A stretch of 64,000 nucleotides of DNA from Eucalyptus grandis (Eukaryota; Streptophyta; Magnoliopsida; Myrtales; Myrtaceae), in assembly GCF_016545825.1 (NCBI RefSeq), contig NC_052616.1:2976001-3040000 (forward strand), in the 5' to 3' direction. The position numbers were made by a program, and so were the translations under genes. Under the pieces are notes generated by a model that worked only from the letters and a program-made list of their open reading frames with translations, ran no database searches and was not told the origin of the DNA. Shown here in pieces: positions 49,366 to 61,546 of the stretch; the first letter of the stretch is position 1; each line of letters starts with the position of its first letter.

Positions 49366-51256
49366 CTCAAAATTCATACCATTCATGTTTTAGATAAATA
49401 GTATACGTAATAAAATATCCTACAATTATTAAAATAGAAATTATCGTGTGTATACACATATATGGTATTAAAAGGGTGAAGTTACACCAAAACTCACTTA
49501 TTGAATTTAGATCAACCCGATCTTTTATCTATAAAAGGAATCAATTTCTTAGCAGCCTATTTAAAATTAATGTGTCATTCATATTACAAAAATGAATGAC
49601 CCAATTTGCTAATCAATCAATGCATGAGTTACCTTCCTTAAAATTATGCCAAACTTTGTCACATTGAAAATACATTAAATGATTCTGAATTTGAGAAATA
49701 AGCATGTTACCAAAGTCGAATGAAGACATCATTGTAAAATTGAATGGGCAAGTTGTTAATTTTAAGAGAGAGAGTTACACGAGGAGCCATATAAAAGATA
49801 GACTATATTATGAAAATTTTAAAATTTAAATTTGAAGTTGATTTGCTTTTTAATTTTTATAATAATCGATTTTGTTCATCATAGTAAATACTATATCTCA
49901 AATAAAAGTAATTCAGCTTTTAAACACACATACTATTTATCTATTTATAGGAAAAGAAGACCAAATACCACCTAAATTTATTGTATGCAAGTAGTCTCTA
50001 GCAGTCTCTACAAACAATTTTTGAAATGAGAATTCTTTTTCATTTTCATCTTTAAAACTTAAATTTGATGGGCAATATGCATTAAGAGTACATTCCAATT
50101 TCATCAGATGCAACCAAAATACCCCGGGTGGCAATTTCCTTGGCTCTCCGCTCTCCCTCCGCCTTCCTCTTCCGTGGCCGTTTCTTAAAGAACCCGCAAA
50201 TTGCACGCAAGATTCCGGGCGGACAAGGCTCGATCTTTAGCTTCCTTCTTTCTTGAATCTTCTCTGCAATTCCGACCCTTTTCCAGCCTTTTCGCCAGGT
50301 GCGTTTCCGTACCCTTTTCGCAGCTTGATTCGGCCGGTTGGGTCTGGAATTTTCTCGGACGTCGCTTGTCGTGAGCAGACTTATCCAACGATGTTGTTTC
50401 GCGGCCCTTTTTCGGAGATCCCACGTCGTTGTGTGGTTGCATCTGGGAAAATGTCGGAGAGGGTCGACGTTTGCCGCGACGTTTGCCGTGGGAGTCAGAT
50501 TCGATCCGAATCTTGCGATTCGAGTAGTTTCGTTACTTTTGGAAGGAGACCCGGTTTGGAAATTCCATCCTTTTACTGGGTTGGGATTTCGTTTTCGTGA
50601 CCCAATTGTGGGTAGTTGGCTCATGGTTAGAAAGATTGATAAGGATAAAGCAGAAGAGACCCCAGTATTTGTATGATTCATAGATTCGTGAAAGCAGACT
50701 TAAAGTTGTGACTTTTTTCCTTCTCTATTTTGGTTACTGACTTGCAGTTGTGAACTTGACCAGCTAAATTTTAAGACGTGAAGTTAAGAATTGCTTCAGT
50801 GCTTACATTGTGCCTGTACCTGATGGTCTGAGCATTTCATTGGTTTTCTTGAATGACAGATGAAGCAATCGCTATCACAATACAGTTTATTTCGAGTCAT
50901 TGGATTGAATGTGTTACGCATGCTAAAATGGTCGTGCCTATATTTTCTTGTGATTCATATGCCATAACTAGACAGAGTTTAGTTCGGCTATTTTTGGTAA
51001 TTGCTTTCTGTGATACTTCATTGAAGATTGAGGCTGCTGAAGCACTCAGTGAGATTTGTCCTTTTAATCTGGAGGATGTATATGTTGGGTTTCTAGAAGT
51101 ATTGGCCATGCATACTTTGCGTTCTTGTTTTTGCCTCTTTCTGCTGCTTATTGATATTCCTCCTGTATATGGGATGGCTCTCTAACATTTGTGTATCGAA
51201 ATTGTCTTCATTACAGTCTTGATCCCTTATGAGGTGACCAGAACTGGATTTGCTTA
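49366..51256 (+). promoter_or_regulatory. VPS55 upstream region and 5' leader
   Basis: AT-rich DNA runs to about 50090, then GC content rises. A likely leader exon ends at 50298 with donor CAG|GTGCGT, and a pyrimidine-rich acceptor TCATTACAG ends at 51216. So a leader intron of about 918 bp is predicted, with the coding start 40 bases into the next exon. Open frames on both strands in 50082-50681 (up to 199 codons on minus) lack motifs and are best seen as chance. Confidence 0.45.
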
Positions 51257-52590
51257 ATGGCAGACTTACCAGGGTATATGCGTGCCTGCTTGCATTCAGG
51301 AAAACTTGCTTTATTGGCAATTTTGGTCTCTGGTGGAATTGTGTTGCAAATTTTGGTTAGTATCAGTGGTTGGACCAGAACTTTGTTTGAGTGATATGAT
51401 CAAAAAGATTCCCCGGCGAAGTACCAAGTGTCTTCTGACATTCTAAATGATGTGCTGCAGGCATGTGCTTTATACGATAACTGGTGGCCGATGCTAAGCT
51501 GTAAGTGACTGTATCCTGGAGTTTTGGATGTCTTAACCTTTATTTGCATGAGCCCATGTTCTGTAAGGAATTTGAATTCTCCAGTTCTTCTTTTATTGTA
51601 CGGCATCTTAGCTTTTGAAAAATTAAATATGTTCATAGTTGTATGAGATCAAATCAAGTATCAGTAAGATTGTGTCCTAACTAATGATCCTAGTTCAGAA
51701 TGCTTCATCTTATGATCCATTGTCATGATAACAATTCCAGAGACAGACATAACTGCAAGAAGTTACCCTAACCGATGCCTCTTCTTTCGCACCTTAGGGA
51801 ATCTACCTGATGTACACTTTCTAGTTGATCACGCCTGTGATAATCTTAAATATCAACTCCTGGATAAATTTGTTTCAGAAATCAAGAATTTTCAAAATGA
51901 ATTACCATTCTGTCAGTAAGATGCTGTTCAGAGTGTATGTCTCTATGTGGAACTTCTCATTGACTAGCATATCTAGTGACAATATGCCCTGCATGGTTAA
52001 GTAGCTTTGCTAATTTATTGGTCATTTTTTGGCTTATCAAATTGTACTTTTGGATCATATAAAGATTTTTTTACTCAAGAGAGGAATGTTGTATGACTTC
52101 ACATTCCTTTTGCAATGGAATTTCAGTCATATGAAAACGCATTTTATGTATGTGGTTCAAGTTGCTTGAGTACATGCATGACTGACAAAATCCTCATCCT
52201 TTCAGTACTCATGTATGTGCTCCTGCCTATGCCACTGCTCTTCTTCGCTGGCTCTGATGGCTCTGCTCTATTTTCTGAATCTGAAAGCGGGTTAGTCCAA
52301 TTTCCTCAAACGAGGAGTCCCTGTCCTTTCTTTTTTCTTTTCCATTTGTCTGAGCGAATGTATGAGAATGATAATCCTTTTGGTGACCAATAAAATAGAT
52401 GGGTAAACGCAACCAAGTTCCTAACCGGAGCTTCAGCAGTCGGAAGCATTGCCATACCTGTGATCTTGAAGCACGCCGGCGTCATTGGCTGGGAGCTCTG
52501 GCTATGGAGCTGTCGTCTTTCTTCGTGATTGTGCTAGCTATCATGTGCTTCATTCGAACGAGCAGTGAGGACGAATACAGCATACTGTGA
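51257..52590 (+). CDS. VPS55: VPS55 / LEPROT family endosomal membrane protein, with a frameshift
   Basis: Exons 51257-51355, 51461-51500, 52206-52290 and 52399-52590, with GT-AG introns. The start MADLPGYMRACLHSGKLALL and the motifs CALYDNWWPML, MYVLLPMPLLFFAGSD and NATKFLTGASAVGSIAIP identify the four-helix VPS55 family (about 140 residues), which works with VPS68 in endosome-to-vacuole sorting. In exon 4 the frame breaks at 52491-52493: the family needs four Gs in TGGGGAGC but three are present. As written, the protein stops at 52526-52528 after 117 residues. Shifting by one base recovers ALAMELSSFF and the natural stop at 52588-52590, giving 138 residues. The shifted frame is well conserved, so sequence error or a very young lesion is likely. 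From memory, the Arabidopsis orthologue (At1g32410) lies next to TOM2A. Confidence 0.9.
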
Positions 52591-53653
52591 GATACAACAA
52601 CGTAGGAGCAGCTACAATGAGAGCCCCTTAGACCATTTGCATCTTGTATGACGGTGCACTTCGTCACCTCGGATACCGTATTTGTCTGTGTTGACGCAGG
52701 AGTCATTATTGCTTTGAGTGATTGATTCTTTTGCTTTGTCCAACGAGAGCTTTGTTGCGTGATGACTTATTAACCTCTTGTTGTACAGACACTGATGATG
52801 TTAATGAATTTGGGAAGAAAAACAAGGAATACTCTTCTGTTTTCCATGAGCAAGGTGGTGTTACAGCAGAAAAAGAACTTGTGCCCTCCATATTAGTTGA
52901 CAGTTGACACAGGTGCAGCTAAGAAAAGTTGAAATATCTGGTGGGTCACTGCTGATAAAAAATGAACTGAAAGATAACTCTTTATAATCCGTTTTTGACT
53001 ATCGCAAGGGCCTTTTTCAAAATTCTATTATGGGTTGATTTCAACCAGATAAATCGAGCCATCGATTGATTCTTCGAGTAATATGTTCTCACCGTACACA
53101 ATGAACATACTAATAGCTCTAGCCACCGGGCAGACGATAGGATGGCGGGGTGGCATCGGTCCGAAACAAAACGATAACAACTGCAATCGCCGAAGAAAAG
53201 TGCCAACAATGAGACCACGTTCATGGACGTTGGAAGAGAAGCACCGTGGAAAGAACGATATCCCCAACGAACACCCATTGCAGCAGTTTGAGTCGGTAGT
53301 GATTTGATGCCATGGAAAGTTGATAAAATCAAGATACATGCGCCAACTTTAGACCGCTCGAGGAAATCCCAAGTAAATGAAGCACCTTTTCTGACAAAAA
53401 TTCTTCCTTTGACCATTCTGCTGCTTTGGTACCACCTAGTTTATCTCTCTCTTTTTCCTTAAAAATGAGAATTATTAAAAGCCTACTTGAAATACAGTTG
53501 ATGCTCGCCTCGCGTTTCGTATAACCTCAACAGTCGTGTTGTCTGTAAAATCGATGGAAGATTTAAAATCCTCCATCGTCTTCTTCTCATTCTTGCCCGT
53601 CTCAACACCCAGTTGACAAAGCTCCGGACTTTGTCACGCCAAGCACTCATCCG

Positions 53654-55821
53654 ATGATTCCGAGATACTGGTCGCGCTCTTTTCTGGATACCATGGTGGG
53701 CTCGACCTTTCGATGGACACTGTATTATCTCCGCAAGGGTCAGCTTCCAGATGCGCGGAACATGCTCGAGAGAATGCCCGACAGAGGACCTCATGGCCGA
53801 GTTGGGCACTGGACTTCGCTGCTATCGAGATTTTCTAGATTTGGTTTCATTGATGAAGCTAAATCTCTCTTTGATATCATGCCGCAGAAAAACCAAGTGA
53901 CCTATAATGCGATGTTGTCTGGGCTCGTTCAAAGTGGGAGAATTAGTGAGGCTTGTAGCTTTTTGAGCGAATGCCGGAGAGGAATGTCGTGTCATGGACT
54001 TCAATGCTTTGTGGGTATGCAAATGCGGGGAGAATTGATGAGGCGAAGAGGTTGTTCAGTGATATGCCGGAGAGAAATGTTGTCTCTTGGAACGCCATGG
54101 TTGTTGGGTTGATTAGGAATGGCAATTTGGAAGAAGCGAAGTGGATTTTTGACGCAATACCCGTAAGGAATGTAATTTCTTGGAATGCTATGATTTCAGG
54201 GTACACTGAGAATTTCAGGATGGAAGAAGCTAGGGTTTTGTTTGAACAAATGGAGGAAAGGAATGTCGTTACTTGGACCATTATGGTAACTGGTTATTGT
54301 AGAATTGGAAATGTAGAAGAAGCTCATACTTTATTCAAGAAAATTCCCGAGCAGAATGTTGTTTCTTGGACTGCCATGATTGGAGGGTATGCCTGGAATG
54401 GCTTCTACAGAGAGTCTCTGTCTATTTTTCTTGAAACAAAGAAGAATTTCAATCTCGAACCAAACAAGGAAACTTTCATCTCACTCGCATATGCCTGTGC
54501 TGGGGCTGGATTTAGTCGCCTTGGCAAGCAGCTACATGCAAACTTGATAATCAGAGGAATGGAGTCTGATGATGATGATGGGAGGCTGAGCCAAAGTTTG
54601 ATACACATGTACACTCTGTTCGGAGTAATGGACTTTGCTCATCACATTTTTGTCAGAAACATAGGGAGCTGCTCCGCCCAGTTGTGTAATTTGATGATTA
54701 ACGGATATATTCGGAGTGGACAGCTGGAAAAAGCTAAAATTTTCTTTGTCACCGCACCAATGTGTGATAGGATCTCATGGACATCCATGATCGATGGTTA
54801 TTTGAGTGTTGGACAAGTTTCTGAAGCACGTGAACTCTTTGACGTCATGCCTGATAGGGATAGTGTGGCATGGACAGCAATAATATCAGGTTATGTCCAT
54901 AACGAGCTGATCCCTGAGGCTATTGAGTTGTTCTCCGAAATGCGGACTCAGGGGTTTCGTCCTCTTAATCTTACATACGCAACTCTTATTGGAGCAGCTG
55001 GTGCAGTGGCAAATCTTGACCAGGGAAAGCAGTATCATTCCCTCTTGCTCAAATCTAATTTTGAGCATGACCTGATTGTTCAAAACTCACTGATCTCTAT
55101 GTACGCGAAGTGCGGGGAGATAGATGATGCACATAGTATATTCATGAGCATGATAGTTCGGGATATTGTTACGTGGAATTCCATGATAATGGGTTACTCG
55201 AACCATGGGTTGGTGAATGAGGCTCTGCAGGTTTTTAAGTCCATGCTAGAATCTGGAAGCCACCCAAATTCTACGACCTTCTTGGGGATTTTGTCGGCAT
55301 GTAGTCATGGAGGGCTAGTTGACCGAGGGTGGGAGGAGTTCAATTCCATGAGGGAGGTCTATGCAATTACTCCAGGCCTGGAGCACTATATCTGCATGAT
55401 TGATCTCTTGGGCCGGGCAGGAAAACTAGAGGAAGCTGAAGACTTCGTGCTGCGGCTACCTTTCAAACCAAATTCTTCTGTTTGGGGGGCTCTGCTTGGT
55501 GTATGTGGACTAAAGAAAAATTCCAAAATTGCTGCTCGTGCTGCCAAGAAGCTTCTTGAACTGGATCCTTTAAATGCACCAGCCCATGTGGTGTTGTGTA
55601 ATGTATCCGCGGCAAATGGACAGTACCTTGACGAGAAAATCCTGAGGAAGGAGATGGGTCAGAAGGGTGTACGGAAAACTCCTGGATGTAGTTGGATACC
55701 ACTGAAAGGGAGAGTTCAGTTGTTCCTATCGGGGAGCAAAATATCTTTGGAAGCTGATGAAATGCTATCTCTCCTGCTTGGGAATCTTGATGAGCGAGAC
55801 TGTTTTATGGATTGCATCTAA
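53654..55821 (+). CDS. PLS/E-class pentatricopeptide repeat protein, with a frameshift
   Basis: Single-exon gene of about 722 residues if one missing base is allowed. The N terminus (MIPRYWSRSF...) is basic and fits an organelle presequence. About 15 PPR units follow; the early ones are ~31-residue S-type repeats of the form 'MPERNVVSWNAM', and later ones are P-L-S. The C terminus has E and E+ motifs (WGALLGVCG, GCSWIPLKGRVQLF) but no DYW domain. Such proteins choose sites for C-to-U editing in mitochondria or plastids and recruit the deaminase from a partner. The frame breaks at a T-run (53960-53964): five Ts, where six would join FERMPERN to the upstream repeat. Uncorrected, the first frame ends near 54112 and the rest is open from 53971. 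From memory, At1g32415, beside VPS55 in Arabidopsis, is the likely orthologue. Confidence 0.9.
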
Positions 55822-57281
55822 TAACTCCCTGTGTCTATTCTGAACTGCATCAGTTAACGGAGTTCTTGTTGATACACGCTCAGTGGCACTAGTCATGTAA
55901 TATCAGTCCACAGTTTGCACATGGGATATCATATTAATCGAGAGAAGATTGAGCTGTTTTGTGAAAGTATAAGGAGAAACCAGCTGAATAACGAGGTGTA
56001 GATGTAGCAAAGCAGCCAAGATCAGAAGTTATCGCGGTGAAAAAAAGTTTGCAACATTAACTAATTTGGCGAATGAAGGTAATAGTCAGTTCCTCTGTTA
56101 TGGAGTGAGATTCTAGTTAAGAAAACAGAAATGCAATTGTAGTTCTTGGAATTGTACCTGCTGCCTCACACTTCTTCTGGGAAATTACTATTTGCTTAAG
56201 GCACGAACCAGCAAAGGAATTGAGCTTACTGCGCCCCACCCTCAAACAGAGTAAGTTGGAGGCTTCTTGCATTCGATTTTTCCAGGTCTTGCATTCGATA
56301 TTAAATTGAGGGTATGTGCAATATCCATCTGATAGATTCTACTGACAGGTACAAATTTTCCCCGATTGCCGTTGCAATTTTTTCCCTTTTTGTTTTGTGG
56401 GGTGTCAAGTGTCATACTTGATCATTCACAATTTTGCTGCTTTCGTTCACATGCTTGGCATTAGGATTAATCTGTTGGGACAGGGAATTTCCCTGTAATA
56501 GGATCAAGGAGCACTTCATGTTTATCTTGACAGACTTCTTCGACATCAACATTTTTAATTGAGATAAGATAACAAGCATTCATTCTCAAGTGAGCACTAT
56601 TGATGACTTATCAAGTTGAATGCAACCGAGCTTATGATGAGAGCCTCTCTTCGAGTCTTCGCATTGATGATGATAGAGAGTTCTTGATTATCGATTGGAC
56701 CTTCTTCTCATCATGGACGGTAGTGAATTACCATGCAGACATCTCGGAGAATGCCGATTATGCTAGGCTCTCGCTTTGATCTCTACATTTTTATCTTCTG
56801 GGTTTACTGATGAGTTGGATTGCAATCTCACAATGCTGAATCAAGAGGATTTCTGCATCTACAATGTGAAAAGGTAACTGCAAACTTTATATATTAGACA
56901 AGTTCATTAACAATTTATCTTCAAGCTGTGTAGTGTGCTGCTCGCAGGTGGTTTATCTGAGAATTGTGCAAGTGCAAGCATCCCATTTCTTTTGATCAAA
57001 TCATACTCATCGACATTAACGTCCCTTCACAGCAGCGCTCAAATTTATTTCACGAAAATTGCTTTTTTCCTGAGTGTATCATCATAGAGTAAAATTTCAT
57101 ACCCAATCCAGATACAGACCAAGAAGTTCATATGAATCATCATCCTCAACAGTCATCATCTATATAACAGCAAAATCATATCTTTCTCCCCCTCAATCCA
57201 AGACACGATCTCCACAATTCACACTCTTATTATACAAAGCGGGATACCGAAGAGCAGGGTCGCTTTCCCCTCCTCCTCCTC
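55822..57281. other. Between PPR gene and small minus-strand gene
   Basis: The first few hundred bases are probably the PPR 3' untranslated region. I see no exon, RNA gene or repeat with clear ends. The last ~200 bases before 57282 are likely the 3' region of the small minus-strand gene. Confidence 0.4.
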
Positions 57282-57569
57282 TCAGAAGACCACGCGGAAC
57301 TGCGGCGCGTCGGAGCCGGCCGCCGGGAGGACCTCCCAGCGGCAGGGCTCGAGGTCGTCGGAGACAGGGCAGAACCCGGCGAGTGACCTTGTCGGCGGTG
57401 GCGGCGACGGACCCGAACTCGAAGACGGTGACGTTGGCCGCCCGGGGACCTCGACGGCGCCGTTCATGCCGGGAGCTTCGGAGGGCGAGCTCGCAGCAGT
57501 CAACGCAGTGGGGGGCTTGGGCTCGGATTGAGGTTTGGGAGAGCCTTTGAACCAGGAGAGAAGACCCAT
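57282..57569 (-). CDS. Small conserved plant protein, reading frame broken in the middle
   Basis: The open frame gives 95 residues: start MGLLSWFKGSPKPQ, end DAPQFRVVF. The N-terminal and C-terminal parts look like a plant protein family of unknown function that I recall only generally (SDDLEPCRWEVLPA near the end). The middle of the open frame (PGRPTSPSSSS...) is atypical, whereas another frame over the same bases reads AANVTVFEFGSVAATADKVT, which joins naturally to LAGFCPVSDDLEP. This implies two compensating losses: one C from a run (57444-57447) and two bases near 57381-57383. The net change is three bases, so the open frame survives by chance. The start at 57569 is chosen because MGLLSWFKG resembles family N termini. 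Function unknown. Confidence 0.7.
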   Translation of the reverse strand: MGLLSWFKGSPKPQSEPKPPTALTAASSPSEAPGMNGAVEVPGRPTSPSSSSGPSPPPPTRSLAGFCPVSDDLEPCRWEVLPAAGSDAPQFRVVF

Positions 57570-57812
57570 GGCGGCGCGTCTGCAGGTTCGTTCCTCTGCA
57601 AGATTTTTGTGGATTAGGTTTTGCAAGATTTGGGGATTGATTGTTTTTGTGGGGAGGACGGAGGTTGTAAAAAGACCTAAATGCTTTCTTGCTTTTCTCC
57701 CCATGGCAAGAAAATGATGCCCTTTCGAGGTTGAATGTTAGCTTTCCGTCGATCGATCGGTGCATTGCCATAAAAGAAGATATAAAGTCACTTCAATACT
57801 AGCTATCTAAAG

Positions 57813-57838
57813 TATATATATATATATATATATATATA
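57813..57838. repeat. (AT)n microsatellite
   Basis: About 13 perfect TA units upstream of the small minus-strand gene. A feature of length-variable DNA; no regulatory role is claimed. Confidence 0.9.
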
Positions 57839-58565
57839 AGTTCTTCATGCGAGGTGTTATGTTTGATTTACAATTTTGAGATCGAGCAAAGTTTTCTATC
57901 ACAATGGAATAAGTGTGGCAAAAATGTACCTATTTGGATTTCTTATGATACAAGAATTAGTTCCAAGGTAAGTGCGGTATAGATGTATTAGATTAGAATT
58001 TTTTGTGACCCAAAAATTAATTTGGGATAAATGTGGCACGATGTGAGTTTCACAACTCAAGTTCGAGAAACCAAAAGAAGGACGTGAAAGCAACCAAACC
58101 AAAATACTTATGCCAATTGGACTAGAATATACTGATTGTTGCTCTCAACTTTGAAAAAGCACCATAAGCTGCATGACTTTTGTACGGCGTTCATTTAAAT
58201 AACATAATTTTTATCACTTAAATATCAAATAACTTTTGAATTGATAATTTGAGTGCGATAAATTTGTAAAAATATTTACCATAAATGTTATGCCATGTTG
58301 GATTTTTCAGTATTTGAGTGAATGTTTTAAAAAAATTAGCACTCAAATGATCGATCAAAAGTTATGACATTCAACTAAACTATATTTTTAAAGTTATAAT
58401 ATTCAAATGATAAAAAAAAATTATAATACTCAAATGTTCGAACTCCGTGGCCGGTTGTGTATTTTATCCACTCGAACGCATTCCTCGCGGGTTTTCCTGC
58501 AGCAGGTAAAGGACATTCCTTTCTTGGAGTTCGCGAGGCACAACTCCTCATGGAAATTCATTTTT

Positions 58566-60208
58566 GGGAAAAAAAATTCAATTAAGGGCCTAAAGTGGAA
58601 CCATTTTCAAAAAAGAACCTAAAATGGAAATTGTCTCAAAAAGGACCTAAAGTGACCAACTTAGTTTCAAATAAGGGCCTCAACTTAAAAAGCCAACCAA
58701 ATCTTATTTGCATCTAGGGGTATTTTTGTCTAAAGACTTTTTCCTTCTTCTTTTTTAATTTATTTTCTCCTTCTCTTTTTCTTTTTTTCATCATCATCGT
58801 GCCTTCACCTTTTCCTCTTTAGATCGCGTTCTCAAAGTCCATCTTATCTTCCTTGCAGGAATTAGCCATCAAAACGCCCTCAACCTCATTCGCCATTACC
58901 CTCAACAGCAATTCCAATACCTTTGTTGAAAGATGGAGGTCAATCCAAGCCTAGATCGGCACGAGTGGACCAAGATATGATGCTCAGCTCGATTCGATCC
59001 CCATATCTTGTGGTCGTGGTCAAGCACGAAGCATGATGAGGTGTAAGCCATTAGCTTGCTGCCCTCATGGTCATCGATGCTTGAATTCAAATCGGTGCTC
59101 ACACAGGCTATGATCGATCTTAGTGAGGAGAAGCTAGATTGAAGTGCCTAAGCCAAATTTATTATAGCTTTTTGAGGAATTTCTGTGATACTCATGTGCA
59201 TTGATTTGTTTAGTGAAATACGTGGTTTGGGAATTTCTGAGCGATTTTCACTTTTTTCATCTTGTTATTCTCTCTCAAATATGTGTAGATAATATTTTAG
59301 AGTTAGAGGCAAATTTGTTTGAACATGTATAGACCAGAGTCATTCGTTTTTTAGATTGAGTGCTGTCTGATTTGAATCGCCACTAAAGGTGAGTATCTTT
59401 AATCACAGGTTAGAATGATTCAACGGCTTTTGAAAATAACCGGCATGCACAACACAATTGGACCCTCTCAAGAAGCCACATATTCCACCTCAATGCAAGT
59501 TGCGTCTATGAATGTTATGGATAATCCAACCCAGACCCAATAAAACATTCCCAAAAGCTATGAGTGAAAGTTATCATGGCATAAGCAATTTCATTGGCGG
59601 GGAGAACATAAACCGTTACTTTAATTGCCATAATACGTTTTTATAAGCAAATTGAATTAAAAAAAAAACCCACTGATGGATATTTCTTGATTCTCAAGTT
59701 CATTATCGTCATCGGAGAAGGTGAGTGGTGGCGAATAACTTAAAAACCAACTTATGCCGAAATCGATGAGTTCTTGGGTGAGGATGCAAAATTGCATAAT
59801 GTAGAGAGCATGCACTTTGAAGTTTGTTGATGGGAGGCGCAGAACTAAAGCAAGCAATTTGCAGTTTTGCAAAATTGCATAATTGCTTGAATATCTTTTC
59901 GTTTTCTTCTTTTCTAAATTGTTCAAATTGTTTTGCACGTGTGCAAGCTCGTGTAGTGAAGAGTCTGATACATTTGTCAAGAAGGAGGTGAGCAAGATGA
60001 AAAAGAAGAAAGAAAAGAAAAAGAAAAAAAAGTATTTAAACGAAAATACCCCTAGTTGCAAATAAGATTTGACTGGCTTTCAAGTTGAAACTCTTATTTG
60101 AGACTAAATGGTCATTTCGGGCCCTTATTTGATACAATGTCCACTTTAAGCATTTTTTTTTTTTTTGAGAAAACGATTTCACTTTAGGTTCTTAATTGAA
60201 ATTTTCCC
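58566..60208. mobile_element. Non-autonomous element with MULE-like inverted ends
   Basis: The ends are inverted over about 170 bp: left 58566-58735 ('ggg...aattcaattaaggg', 'tcaaataagggcctcaactt', 'ctaggggtattttt') and right 60040-60208 ('aaaatacccctag', 'ttgaaactcttatttgag', 'ttaattgaaattttccc'). The phrases resemble those of the large MULE at 39.75 kb, so it is probably a deletion derivative of a related family. The 1.3-kb interior has no recognised coding region. A clear 9-bp target duplication was not found. Confidence 0.65.
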
Positions 60209-61192
60209 TTTTTCTTTTCAAACGATAAGTTCTGTCTCAACAGTCATTGCACACGGAGAAACCCACCCCTCTGCTGCGTACACGCTGCCGTCTAACGCGT
60301 GCTATGCCGCCTTTGTCCCCTCTGTCCTGCCATCTTCGTTAGCACGTGTATTCACCTGAACGTCCCCCTTTTTTTTTTTTAAAGAAAAAAACAAACTTCC
60401 ATTTACCGTCAATTTCTGAAACATACGGATAAATGCGCACTTTTTAAGGAACCGATTTATATCGCAAGATTTTTGCTGGATACGACCTAGTTAGATTTGC
60501 CTAAATCCCTAAATATTCTTCAATTTTATGTTCAGTTCAAATTATGTTACCAACTTGTTATATATAAAAAAATCACCAACTTTTACTCAAGTCCCAAATT
60601 TATTCTCGACCTTTTGTTCAAAGTCACTAGTGATTATTTAATATGGCATCCACATCAACAAACTAATGGGGATTTAAAAGTTATTGCTACCATCATGTTC
60701 CTGGTCCAAGAAAAAAGGATTTTGTCTAGAAAATGCAGATTAGTCTCTCTTTCTCTCTCTTCAGCCCCTCAATCCTGACCAGTGTGCATCCCCTCACCGA
60801 CAACACCTTAGATCTGGTCCGACTCCACCCGTGACAATCTTCTAGCCAACTCCGCCTCTGAGCTGCCTCCACCACCGGAGCCCCCTCTCTCCTATGACTA
60901 TGTCCTCATGGCGGACAGTGACAATAAACAGTCATCTACCACCACTATTCCTCTATCTCTCTCTATATTCTTTTTATATAGTAAAAAGCATATTCATAAC
61001 ATAATTCCAAACACTAAGCTTAGAGTATATTGCAGCAACAGAAGCAATCGAGGAAGCAATGTGAGAGGTTTGCTTAGCAAGATTGCCACCAAATAGAATT
61101 GTTATTTATTGTGATAATTAAGTGCATGTGTCTAACTTAAAACAAATTCATCAAGGTGCAAACCATACAAATTGACAATATTTGTAATCTTT

Positions 61193-61501
61193 TTAACAAA
61201 TTATTCTGCTAATTGTCATAGTAGTCATCAGAAGATATTCTGCCACCCAACTATTTTTGTGTCCAGCTTTGTAAATAGAGGCCAGAATTTTCTTCAAACA
61301 TTTATTGTAGACGAAAGGTCTCTCCACTGCAACAATATGGCCTGCTTTCTCAATGCATACCAGTGTTGCATTATCTCCCAAATTTCTGTCCAAAGAACAT
61401 AACCGAACGAGTCAACTTTCTTCTGAAGATAATTGAACGGAAACCCAGTGGAGCAAACATCTTTTAAGTATGCCTATTTTACAGTAATAGATATCAGGTC
61501 A

Positions 61502-61546
<45 letters not shown>

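Noticed and set aside
50082..50681. 199-codon minus-strand open frame, and plus-strand frames over the same bases
   Set aside because: The region is best read as the leader and promoter of VPS55; the translation is low-complexity and basic with no recognised motif.
50853..51185. 110-codon frame upstream of VPS55
   Set aside because: It falls in the predicted leader intron and matches nothing I recognise.
57074..57550. 158-codon plus-strand frame
   Set aside because: It is antisense to the small conserved minus-strand gene, and its Arg/Pro-rich text is a shadow of that GC-rich coding sequence.
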